From Alphaproteobacteria bacterium MarineAlpha10_Bin2 (GTDB lineage: Bacteria > Pseudomonadota > Alphaproteobacteria > UBA828): a DNA stretch of 8,990 nucleotides. Position 1 is the stretch's first letter; each line of letters opens with the position of its first letter. The notes under the pieces are model-generated. The model worked only from the letters and a program-made list of their open reading frames with translations, ran no database searches and had not been told where the DNA came from. A program made the position numbers and the translations under genes. Of this stretch, positions 1 to 5,760 are shown in pieces. The stretch spans positions 1-8,990 of the forward strand of contig PTKB01000100.1 in NCBI GenBank assembly GCA_002937555.1. The letters run 5' to 3'.

Positions 1-35
1 CTCCCTGACCGCTGAATTTTGAAACTCGACTTAAT

Positions 36-60
36 GTAAAATACCACGCGGGCCGGCGTG
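36..60 (-). terminator. Possible rho-independent terminator of the leftward operon
   Basis: Read on the minus strand, a 5-bp stem CACGC/GCGTG (plus-strand positions 45-49 and 56-60) with a 6-nt GC-rich loop is followed by GGTATTTTA. This is a short, T-rich-tailed hairpin located 50 nt after the stop of the last leftward gene. The stem is short and the T tract is interrupted, so it is only a candidate. Nothing else was recognised in positions 1-109. Confidence 0.35.
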
Positions 61-109
61 TGGCGCCAACAGCGCGGATGTGGCGGTGAAGTGCTACGGG
101 CCGGAAAAT

Positions 110-541
110 TTAGGCAGGGCTGGTGCGCGGCGTTACCGGGATCAATCGGATCAACCCGAAACCCACTATCATGGCCGCGACAAAGATAAGCGAGTTTGTC
201 TCGCCGTGCGCGAACGAGGCGACCGCCGGCCCGGGGCAAAAACCCACCAAGCCCCAGCCGACGCCGAACAACACCGCACCGCCTACCAATTTGACGTCGA
301 TGTCTTTCACCGTCGGTATCATGAAGCCGCTTTCGAAAAGTGGCGCCTTGCGATAGGGGACAAGCCGAAAGGCGATAAACGCGACGCCCATGGCGCTCGC
401 CATCACCAAAATCAAACTTGGGTCCCACGCCCCCGCAACATCAAGAAAGCCCAATACCTTGGCCGGATCGACCATCTGCGAAAGACCGAGGCCAAATCCA
501 AAGACGAGGCCGGCAACAGTTGCGCTGAGAAGCTTCGCCAT
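110..541 (-). CDS. YeeE/YedE-type membrane protein, C-terminal half (DUF6691-like)
   Basis: A 143-residue, very hydrophobic protein with about four membrane segments. It matches the half-size YeeE/YedE proteins that carry the signature SQMVDPAKVLGFLD near residue 21. A second conserved motif, GLVGFCPGPA (Cys102), falls in the third hydrophobic block. In full-length family members such as the thiosulfate transporter TsuA, conserved cysteines in such loops line the pore and handle thiosulfate. The role here is therefore probably uptake or export of a small sulfur species in the inner membrane. The start ATG at 541 lies 3 nt after the stop of the companion half-protein, with a GGGAGG ribosome site about 8 nt upstream, so the two are translationally coupled and likely form one complex (PmpAB-like). 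The substrate is inferred from the family, not visible here. Confidence 0.85.
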   Translation of the reverse strand: MAKLLSATVAGLVFGFGLGLSQMVDPAKVLGFLDVAGAWDPSLILVMASAMGVAFIAFRLVPYRKAPLFESGFMIPTVKDIDVKLVGGAVLFGVGWGLVGFCPGPAVASFAHGETNSLIFVAAMIVGFGLIRLIPVTPRTSPA

Positions 542-544
542 GGC

Positions 545-970
545 TCAGCCTCCCGCCACGTGACGGACAATATAAAGCGTCACGCCGGCCGCCAGCATGA
601 AGGTTATCACCGCCACGATCGAACGCACCGAAAGCCGTGCCATGCCGCAGACCCCGTGGCCGCTGGTGCAGCCGCCGCCAAGCCGGGTGCCAAAGCCAAC
701 CAGCAAGCCGCCCGCGACCAGTAGCGGCCACGACGCATCGAACGTGATCCCCTCCGACCAGCCGAAGCTCGCCCGGTGTACCAGCGCGCCGCCGATCAGG
801 CCGCCGAGGAACAGCACGCGCCATGCGATATCGCCGCGCGGCAAGAAAACCAGCCCGCCCGAAATGCCGCTGATGCCCGCAACGCGTCCGTTGGCGAACA
901 ACAGCACCGCCGTGGCAATGCCAATTGCAGCGCCACCGATCAAAGCCGATACCGGTGTGAAATTCTCCAT
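545..970 (-). CDS. YeeE/YedE-type sulfur-transport membrane protein, N-terminal half
   Basis: A 141-residue integral membrane protein with roughly four hydrophobic segments. The glycine-rich start of the first segments (GRVAGISGISGGL, residues 28-40) and the cysteine pair in GGGCTSGHGVCG (Cys101, Cys108) are hallmarks of the YeeE/YedE sulfur-transport domain. It is half the size of the fused transporter, and the downstream gene supplies the other half, with only 3 nt between them. The ATG at 970 has AGGGGG about 9 nt upstream and follows the S49 peptidase stop by 30 nt, so it is probably the fourth gene of the leftward operon. No rhodanese, persulfide dioxygenase or BigR-type repressor, the frequent partners of such pairs, is visible in the window. 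Thiosulfate or another sulfane-sulfur anion is a family-based guess at the substrate. Confidence 0.87.
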   Translation of the reverse strand: MENFTPVSALIGGAAIGIATAVLLFANGRVAGISGISGGLVFLPRGDIAWRVLFLGGLIGGALVHRASFGWSEGITFDASWPLLVAGGLLVGFGTRLGGGCTSGHGVCGMARLSVRSIVAVITFMLAAGVTLYIVRHVAGG

Positions 971-1000
971 GTCGCTCGGCCCCCTAGTCCGGCTTGCCGT

Positions 1001-1870
1001 TTAAAGCCCGAAGCGGCTCCACCAGGCGCGGGCTTCTACCGAAGCGAGGAGATTGTCGATGAGGCCGGAGCCCTCTTCGGGGCCGAATGGCGCGCCGAAC
1101 GCGCCGCCCATGCCGAAGCCGAAGCGCCGGCGCAGCCAGCCCGGGCGGCGGCCGATGGTGCGGATGCGCACCTTTTTGCCGTAGCGTTCGCGTAAAATCC
1201 CGCGGATGTCGCCGATGCCGTCGGCGAGGCCGATGTCGACGGCGCGCGTCCCCAGCCAGAAATCGCCGCTGAACAGCTCCTCCTCGGCCAGGCTCAAGCG
1301 CTGGCCGCGCCGACTCCGCACCAGCTCCTTGAAATTGTCATGGATTTGGCGCTGCACGTTTTCGAGCCGCGCAACGTCTTCCGGGCGCTCCGGCTTGAAC
1401 GGGTCCAACAGCGATTTCTTGCCGCCCTGGGTGTGCAGGCGGCGCTCGATGCCGAGCTTTTCGATCGCATCGGTGAAGCCGAAGCCGGCCGAAATCACAC
1501 CGATCGAGCCCAGGATCGAATTGTCGTTGATGAAGATTTCGTCCGCAGCACAAGCCAGCCAATAGCCGCCCGAAGCCGCCACATCCTCGACGAATGCCAT
1601 CACCGGCACTTCGCGCTCGATGGCGAGATCGCGGATGCGGCGCTGGATGAGTGCCGACTGCGCCGGCGATCCGCCCGGCGAATTGATGCAAAGCGCGATC
1701 GCCTCGAGGCCAGGCAGGCGGAAGGCGCGCTCGAGCGACGGCGCCAGCGTCTCGAGGTTAAGGCCGCCGCGGAGCAGCCCCCCCTGGCCGATCACCCCGG
1801 TGAGGCGAATGACGCCGACCACCGGCGGCGGGCGGCGGAAGGTGAGGCGAGCAAGCAAGCGGGAGGTCAT
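1001..1870 (-). CDS. S49 family serine peptidase (SppA/SohB-type)
   Basis: A 289-residue Clp/crotonase-fold serine peptidase. It has the expected order of motifs: INSPGG (residues 62-67), the nucleophile-bearing VAASGGYWLA (Ser100), GSIGVI (121-126), and the general-base lysine in GGKKSLLDP (Lys152). The Ser-Lys distance of 52 residues equals that of Bacillus subtilis SppA (Ser147/Lys199), so the catalytic dyad appears intact. It is the short, single-domain form. Family members degrade cleaved signal peptides or other membrane-embedded peptide fragments. There is no strong signal peptide; the N-terminus is basic, then PPPVVGVIRL begins the fold. The ATG at 1870 has GAGG about 5 nt upstream and sits 8 nt after the methyltransferase stop, which supports one operon. 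Its exact substrate and its distinction from SohB cannot be told from sequence. Confidence 0.93.
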   Translation of the reverse strand: MTSRLLARLTFRRPPPVVGVIRLTGVIGQGGLLRGGLNLETLAPSLERAFRLPGLEAIALCINSPGGSPAQSALIQRRIRDLAIEREVPVMAFVEDVAASGGYWLACAADEIFINDNSILGSIGVISAGFGFTDAIEKLGIERRLHTQGGKKSLLDPFKPERPEDVARLENVQRQIHDNFKELVRSRRGQRLSLAEEELFSGDFWLGTRAVDIGLADGIGDIRGILRERYGKKVRIRTIGRRPGWLRRRFGFGMGGAFGAPFGPEEGSGLIDNLLASVEARAWWSRFGL

Positions 1871-1878
1871 CAGCGCCT

Positions 1879-2676
1879 CTATAACATAAGAGCCGCGCCA
1901 TGGCGCAACACGGAATCGGCGGCTTTGGTGTGGTTGCCGTTGGCCTTGTGCAGCACCAAACCGGCGGCGAGGCGGAGCGGCCCCTTACCGCCGGCGATCG
2001 CCTGGACGATCACCCGTTTGGCCGCCACCGGCGGTTCCCCGTCCGCAGTATCGCCGGCTTTGTGGTCGTCGCCGGCGAAGGGCTGATGCGGCCACAGCGG
2101 AAAGATCACCAGATCACCGGCCTTGCCGGCCAACAGCGCCAGCAGCTCGGCCAGCCGGTCGGTGCGGTGGATCATGGTGATGGTGCCGCCCGGGCGCGCC
2201 ATGCTGAGGCAATATTCGACCCAGGCGCCGAGCCCGCCCGTGCCTTCGATGTTGGCGGTGGCTTTTTCACCCTTGCTCGGCGCGCGCACCCGCCCGGCCT
2301 CGAAATAGGGCGGATTGGCCATGACATGATCGAAGCTGCGCGGCACGAGGCGCGGCGGTGGGCGCTGCAGATCGCCGACCATCACGTCGACGCGCTCATC
2401 GAGGCCGTTCTCGGCGATGTTCTCGGCCGCGAGATGCACGAGCTCGCGCTGCACCTCGACGCCGGTGATTTTAATATCGGGCACGCGCCAGGCGAGGCAC
2501 AGCATCGCAGCACCTACGCCGGTGCCGACGTCGAGCACCTGCTCGCCGCGCGCCGCCGGGACGCTCGCGGCGAGCAACACCGGGTCCATGGCGACACGGT
2601 AGCCGGCGGCGTGTTGGCGCAGCGTCACCTGGCCGCCGAGAAGGGCGTCCTTGGTGACTTCCTCAGGGAGCGCCAT
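1879..2676 (-). CDS. trmN6: TrmN6-like tRNA adenine-N6 methyltransferase
   Basis: A 265-residue class I S-adenosylmethionine methyltransferase. It has the SAM-binding motif VLDVGTGVG (residues 47-55), an acidic residue at the end of the next strand (GVEV, around 72-75), and the NPPY motif (121-124) that marks N6-adenine or related amino-N methylases. The N-terminal stretch LRQHAAGYRVAMDPVLLAA is typical of the COG4123/YfiC group, which methylates A37 of tRNA1(Val) in E. coli. The C-terminal third is rich in charged and small residues and less conserved. The ATG at 2676 lies inside the end of the DUF2007 gene (14-nt overlap) with a GGAAGAG ribosome site just upstream, so translation is probably coupled. 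The precise tRNA substrate is inferred from the family; a different RNA or protein substrate is possible. Confidence 0.88.
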   Translation of the reverse strand: MALPEEVTKDALLGGQVTLRQHAAGYRVAMDPVLLAASVPAARGEQVLDVGTGVGAAMLCLAWRVPDIKITGVEVQRELVHLAAENIAENGLDERVDVMVGDLQRPPPRLVPRSFDHVMANPPYFEAGRVRAPSKGEKATANIEGTGGLGAWVEYCLSMARPGGTITMIHRTDRLAELLALLAGKAGDLVIFPLWPHQPFAGDDHKAGDTADGEPPVAAKRVIVQAIAGGKGPLRLAAGLVLHKANGNHTKAADSVLRHGAALML

Positions 2677-2896
2677 CGAGCTCTTCCGCTTCGCGCAAGA
2701 TATGGCGCGCCCGCTCGGCGTCTTCGTCGCGCACCATCAGGCGGCGTGGGATGGCCGAGGCGCTGCCTTCGAGGACGCTCATATGCTGGTCCAGAATGAA
2801 GCTTTCAATGCCGCCATCGCGCAACAGCGCCTCCAAAAACGACAATTTGACCGGATCGTTTAATCTTAGCAGTTCCAACACCGAATTTCCGTCCAT
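2663..2896 (-). CDS. DUF2007 small protein
   Basis: A 77-residue soluble protein of the DUF2007 type. It has an early LLRLNDPVKLSFLEALLRD segment, the GIESFILDQHMS stretch (about residues 29-40) and the closing PRRLMVRDEDAERARHIL segment, the usual ferredoxin-like layout of this family. These proteins are annotated as putative signal-transducing or PII-like, but no function is established. It is the first gene of the leftward group and overlaps the methyltransferase by 14 nt, a pairing that recurs in alphaproteobacteria. The chosen ATG (2896) gives the standard family length. No good ribosome site precedes it, so a leaderless or weakly initiated message is possible. Confidence 0.85.
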   Translation of the reverse strand: MDGNSVLELLRLNDPVKLSFLEALLRDGGIESFILDQHMSVLEGSASAIPRRLMVRDEDAERARHILREAEELDGAP

Positions 2897-2954
2897 TGTC
2901 CATGATCGGCGCCGCGCCCGGGAAAAAATGGGTGCATTGCCGCGCCCAGGCGTT

Positions 2955-2960
2955 TTTAAT
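2955..2960 (+). promoter_or_regulatory. Weak candidate -10 box for the polyprenyl synthase gene
   Basis: TTTAAT sits in a locally AT-rich patch of an otherwise GC-rich divergent intergenic region (2897-3043). It would place a transcript start near 2967, just at the base of the first hairpin. No convincing -35 box is found at 16-18 nt upstream. A TTGACG at 3014-3009 on the minus strand could be a -35 for the leftward operon, but its -10 (AAGCAT) is poor. Confidence 0.25.
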
Positions 2961-2967
2961 GTGCTGC

Positions 2968-3005
2968 TTCGGCTCGGGCCGAAACATGCTTGCCGCTCGG
3001 GCGGC
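2968..3005 (+). repeat. Two tandem hairpins with identical TCGG loops
   Basis: Two perfect inverted repeats lie side by side. The first has a 6-bp stem TTCGGC/GCCGAA (2968-2973 and 2978-2983). The second has a 5-bp stem GCCGC/GCGGC (2992-2996 and 3001-3005). Each encloses the same 4-nt loop TCGG, and CTCGGGC is common to both. They fall in the divergent intergenic region, upstream of the polyprenyl synthase start at 3044, and could form in its leader RNA. The structure is directly visible; a regulatory role is inference. Confidence 0.5.
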
Positions 3006-3043
3006 TGCCGTCAAGACGCGGTCCGCGCCAAGATGGGGGAGTT

Positions 3044-4072
3044 TTGGGAGAAATCATCCAATTCGACAAGGAGGCCCCGGCGGCGCTCGCTGACGACGCG
3101 ACGCTCGACCGTCTGCAGGCCCTGGTGGCGGAGGATCTGCGCGAGGTAAACCGCGTGATCCTCGACTATATGCAGAGCGACGTGGCGCTGATCCCGAAGC
3201 TGGCCGGCCATATCATCGCCTCGGGCGGCAAGCGGCTGCGCCCGATCCTGACGCTCGCGGTGGCCAGGATGTGCGGCTATTCGGGCGCGCGCCATGTCAG
3301 CCTCGCGGCCTGCATCGAGTTCATCCATACCGCAACGCTGCTGCATGACGATGTTATCGACGAAAGCGATCTGAGGCGCGGAAAGGCGACCGCGAATGCG
3401 GTCTGGGGCAACAAGCCGAGCGTGCTGGTCGGCGATTTTCTGTTCTCGCGCGCCTTTCAGCTCTCGGTGACCGACGGCTCGCTCAAAGTGCTCGGCATCT
3501 TGGCCAACACCTCTGCGGTGCTCGCCGAAGGCGAAGTGATGCAGCTTCTCACGTCGAACGATACCGACACCAGCGAGGCGGCCTATCTCGAGGTCATCAC
3601 CGCCAAAACGGCGACCCTCTTTGCCGCCGCCTGCCAATTGGGCGGCATCGTCGCCGAGCGCCCGGCGAACGAGGAGGAGGGCCTCAAGAATTACGGCCTC
3701 AATCTCGGCATCGCCTATCAGCTGGTCGACGATGCGCTCGACTATTCGGCGCGCGAGGCGGAGCTCGGCAAGTCCATCGGCGATGATTTCCGCGAAGGCA
3801 AGATCACGCTGCCGGTGGTGCTCTCGTTCCGCCGCGGCGGCGAAGAGGAGCGCGAATTCTGGCGCCGCACCATGGAAGAAGGCGAGCAAACCGAAGACGA
3901 TTTCGAGCGCGCCGTGGTGCTTCTGGAGCGTCATGGCGCGATCCGCGACAGCCTCGAGCGGGCGCGGCATTACGGCGACGTGGCGCGCGATTCGCTCGCT
4001 ATCTTCCCCGATTGCGCGGAAAAACAGGGCCTCCTGGAAGTCATCGATTTCTGTATCCGCCGCGCGCATTGA
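3044..4072 (+). CDS. ispB: Long-chain polyprenyl (octa/decaprenyl) diphosphate synthase
   Basis: This trans-prenyltransferase condenses isopentenyl diphosphate units onto an allylic diphosphate to make the quinone side chain. From the TTG at 3044 it is 342 residues, close to the usual size. GGKRLRP (residues 61-67), the first aspartate-rich motif DDVID (102-106) and the second, DDALD (229-233), are all present, as are EGEVMQL and the RRGK that follows the first motif. The fifth residue before the first motif is a small alanine, not an aromatic. In this family that leaves the chain-length pocket open and indicates a long product. TTG 3044 is preceded by GGGGGAG only 2-4 nt away. A TTG at 2990 would add 18 unconserved residues and has no ribosome site, and the first ATG in frame lies well inside the conserved domain. 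The product length (C40 or C50) cannot be read directly. Confidence 0.93.
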   Translation: MGEIIQFDKEAPAALADDATLDRLQALVAEDLREVNRVILDYMQSDVALIPKLAGHIIASGGKRLRPILTLAVARMCGYSGARHVSLAACIEFIHTATLLHDDVIDESDLRRGKATANAVWGNKPSVLVGDFLFSRAFQLSVTDGSLKVLGILANTSAVLAEGEVMQLLTSNDTDTSEAAYLEVITAKTATLFAAACQLGGIVAERPANEEEGLKNYGLNLGIAYQLVDDALDYSAREAELGKSIGDDFREGKITLPVVLSFRRGGEEEREFWRRTMEEGEQTEDDFERAVVLLERHGAIRDSLERARHYGDVARDSLAIFPDCAEKQGLLEVIDFCIRRAH

Positions 4073-4088
4073 GGGGGGGGCTAAGGCG

Positions 4089-5006
4089 ATGGCGGGCGAT
4101 GCGATCCTGGTCACCGGCGCCGCCGGGCTGATCGGTTTCACCCTGGCGGCAAAGCTGCAGGCGGCCGGACGGACGGTGATTGGCATGGATCAGGTGACGC
4201 CGGTGGAGGATTTCGATTTCCCCTTCATCGCCGCCGATCTCGGCGATGTGCACAAGCTCTACCAGGCCCTCGATAGGGGTGCCGAAGGCATCGTCCATTG
4301 CGGCGCCGTCTCCGGGCCGATGCTGCTCCTGGACAATCCGCGCGCCATCGTCGAAGCCAATCTGATCGGCAGCGCCAATATCTTCGAGGCGGCGCGCCAG
4401 CGCGGCCTCAGGCGCGTGGTCTATTGCTCCTCCACCTCGGCTTACGGCGAGCATCCGGCAGACCTGGGGATTTGCTCCGAGGCGGTAGCGCTGAACGCCG
4501 TCGATGTCTACGGCGCGACCAAGGCCGGCGGCGATATCCTGGCGCGCGCCTATGCCGCGCAGCATGGCCTCGATGCGGTGGTGCTGCGCTTCTCTTGGGT
4601 ATACGGCCCGCGCCGGCGCACCGATTGCCTGATCCGCGAATTGATCCGCGACGCGCTGGATGGCCGCGCCAGCCGCCACGCCTTCGGCCCCGGTTTCCTG
4701 CGCCAATATGTCTATATCGAAGACGTCGTCGATGCCTGCATCGCCGCCTATGACAGCGCCGAGGTGGGCGGGCGCGCCTTCAACATCACCGGCGGCACGC
4801 GCGCCAGCTTCGAAGATATTTCTAGGGCTGTGCGCGCCGCGGTCCCGGCGGCGGAAATCGTCAACCAAGGCAGCGAAGGCGCCGATCTCCACCACGCACC
4901 GATGGACCTCTCGGCCGCGCGCGAGGTATTGGGGTGGGCGCCAAAATACTCGCTTGAAGAGGGCGTGCGCGCCTACGCCGAATGGCTTGAGGGCCACGAC
5001 TATTAG
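4089..5006 (+). CDS. NAD-dependent epimerase/dehydratase (extended SDR)
   Basis: A 305-residue extended short-chain dehydrogenase/reductase. The Rossmann motif TGAAGLIG (residues 9-16) and the acidic Asp34 after the second strand indicate NAD(H) preference. The catalytic set is Ser/Thr in CSSTSAYG (113-120) and Tyr141-x3-Lys145 (YGATK). RFSWVYGPRRR (168-177) and the FNITGG segment (231-236) are typical of sugar-nucleotide epimerases and dehydratases. The substrate is not identifiable; UDP- or GDP-sugars are the usual ones for this fold. The ATG at 4089 follows the polyprenyl synthase stop by 16 nt, with a run of eight G (4073-4080) and AAGG as ribosome site. The frame is open much further upstream, but that part overlaps the synthase and is not conserved coding sequence. 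Co-transcription with the synthase is likely. Confidence 0.9.
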   Translation: MAGDAILVTGAAGLIGFTLAAKLQAAGRTVIGMDQVTPVEDFDFPFIAADLGDVHKLYQALDRGAEGIVHCGAVSGPMLLLDNPRAIVEANLIGSANIFEAARQRGLRRVVYCSSTSAYGEHPADLGICSEAVALNAVDVYGATKAGGDILARAYAAQHGLDAVVLRFSWVYGPRRRTDCLIRELIRDALDGRASRHAFGPGFLRQYVYIEDVVDACIAAYDSAEVGGRAFNITGGTRASFEDISRAVRAAVPAAEIVNQGSEGADLHHAPMDLSAAREVLGWAPKYSLEEGVRAYAEWLEGHDY

Positions 5007-5017
5007 CCTTGGCCCGC

Positions 5018-5046
5018 TTGCCGCGCACGGGCGATAGCGCTATAAA
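5018..5046 (+). promoter_or_regulatory. Sigma-70-type promoter for tRNA-Pro
   Basis: TTGCCG (5018-5023) and TATAAA (5041-5046) are separated by exactly 17 nt, close to the housekeeping consensus. The expected start of transcription is near 5053, giving a leader of about 40 nt before the tRNA. The 10-bp palindrome ATAGCGCTAT (5034-5043) overlaps the -10 box. The promoter begins just 12 nt after the epimerase stop. Confidence 0.65.
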
Positions 5047-5093
5047 GCCGCCGCCCACAGCGAACATGCCATGACTATCGCGTATCCCGGTAT

Positions 5094-5170
5094 CGGAGTG
5101 TAGCTCAGCCTGGTAGAGCACTGTCTTCGGGAGGCAGGGGCCGGAGGTTCAAATCCTCTCACTCCGACCA
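5094..5170 (+). tRNA. tRNA-Pro (anticodon CGG)
   Basis: A complete 77-nt cloverleaf. The acceptor stem CGGAGTG/CACTCCG has seven perfect pairs. The D arm is GCTC/GAGC, and the anticodon stem CTGTC/GGCAG holds loop TTCGGGA with anticodon CGG at 5128-5130. The variable loop is GGGCC, and the T arm GGAGG/CCTCT encloses TTCAAAT. The CCA end is encoded (5168-5170). It reads the proline codon CCG, common in a GC-rich genome. The 3' half of such tRNA genes is a frequent integration site for mobile elements, which is relevant to the repeats just downstream. Confidence 0.98.
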
Positions 5171-5216
5171 ATCATTTCAATGGCTTAGCGGGCGGTGGCG
5201 AAAATAGCGCAGTGCG

Positions 5217-5236
5217 ATGGGGCACGAATGGGGCAC
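5217..5236 (+). repeat. Direct repeat ATGGGGCAC x2 after tRNA-Pro
   Basis: ATGGGGCAC occurs at 5217-5225 and again at 5228-5236, a period of 11 nt or about one helical turn. It lies 47 nt after the tRNA end. Short repeats with this spacing are seen as integrase arm sites beside tRNA attachment sites, but that reading is inference. The rest of 5171-5259 holds only the ribosome site of the next gene. Confidence 0.5.
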
Positions 5237-5259
5237 AAAAGAGCGGAAATGGAGGACTA

Positions 5260-5550
5260 ATGACGACAGTATTTCTCGAATTTAAGGCCAAGCCGGGGCT
5301 CGGCAACGGGCTGGTGGAAAAACTCAAGGAAATTCTGCCGGATACGCGGAGCTATGATGGCAACCAGAGCGTCGACGTGTATCAGCAGGCAGACGACCCG
5401 GACACCTGCATTATCCACAGCCAGTGGGACAGCCAGGGGCATTGGGAGAAATATATGGCCTGGCGCGAGGAGACCGGCGTGCTCAGTGCTTTCGTCGAGG
5501 CGCTCGAAGGCCCTCCCTCGCACCGCTTTTTCAACAAGACTGACGCCTGA
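5260..5550 (+). CDS. Small ABM-domain (antibiotic biosynthesis monooxygenase fold) protein
   Basis: A 96-residue protein covering a single ferredoxin-like ABM/YgiN-type domain. It has an N-terminal strand TVFLEFKAKPG, a helix (GNGLVEKLKEILPDTRS), the conserved SYDGNQSVDVYQ (residues 31-42), the strand CIIHSQWDS (50-58), the helix WEKYMAWREETG (62-73) and a final strand near residues 88-91. Members act as small dimeric monooxygenases, haem-degrading enzymes or quinol-related proteins, and the substrate here cannot be told. The ATG at 5260 has a perfect GGAGG site (5251-5255). An in-frame GTG at 5212 would run through the direct repeat and has no support. It stands alone between the tRNA and a convergent gene, with repeats on both sides, so it may be acquired cargo. 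Confidence 0.82.
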   Translation: MTTVFLEFKAKPGLGNGLVEKLKEILPDTRSYDGNQSVDVYQQADDPDTCIIHSQWDSQGHWEKYMAWREETGVLSAFVEALEGPPSHRFFNKTDA

Positions 5551-5760
5551 AATAAAATAACTTAGCGGCGCTTGTGCACGGCCATCACGGTCTTCCATCA
5601 GCCTCTGTTACGCTTCTTCAAGGCTTAATTTTCACGGGAGATATAGCAGCGAATGGGACAACAGCAGGGACAACAGAAGCGTTGAAGGAAATAAGTGTTT
5701 CATTACAATATCTTAGGATTGGTGCTTTACTCCCCGCTGGGGAAGAAAGGCTTAATTTTG
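5551..5760. repeat. 210-nt intergenic segment with two direct-repeat pairs
   Basis: No gene is supported between the ABM stop and the convergent M23 stop. The segment is more AT-rich than its surroundings. It contains GGGACAACAG twice (5655-5664 and 5667-5676, period 12) and a 13-nt repeat AAGGCTTAATTTT twice (5620-5632 and 5747-5759). A small hairpin TCCCC/GGGGA with a GCT loop (5731-5743) precedes the second copy; it lacks a proper T tract on either strand and is not a convincing terminator. Confidence 0.5.

Noticed and set aside
1340..2799. Two long plus-strand open frames opposite the S49 peptidase and methyltransferase
   Set aside because: Low-complexity Arg/Ala/His-rich translations with no motif, no ribosome sites, and real conserved genes on the other strand.
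4073..4080. Run of eight G as a possible frameshift or sequencing-error site
   Set aside because: It lies between two genes whose frames are both intact, so a length change there would not alter either protein.
3011..4186. Long open frame on the minus strand opposite the polyprenyl synthase
   Set aside because: It is antisense to a gene with intact catalytic motifs, is rich in Arg/Ala/His/Asp as expected of a GC-rich shadow frame, and shows no recognisable domain.
4041..4997. Long minus-strand open frame opposite the epimerase
   Set aside because: Same antisense shadow pattern; the plus-strand protein has a complete SDR motif set.
5731..5743. TCCCC-GCT-GGGGA hairpin as a terminator for the convergent genes
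   Set aside because: The stem is only 5 bp and no continuous T tract follows on either strand.
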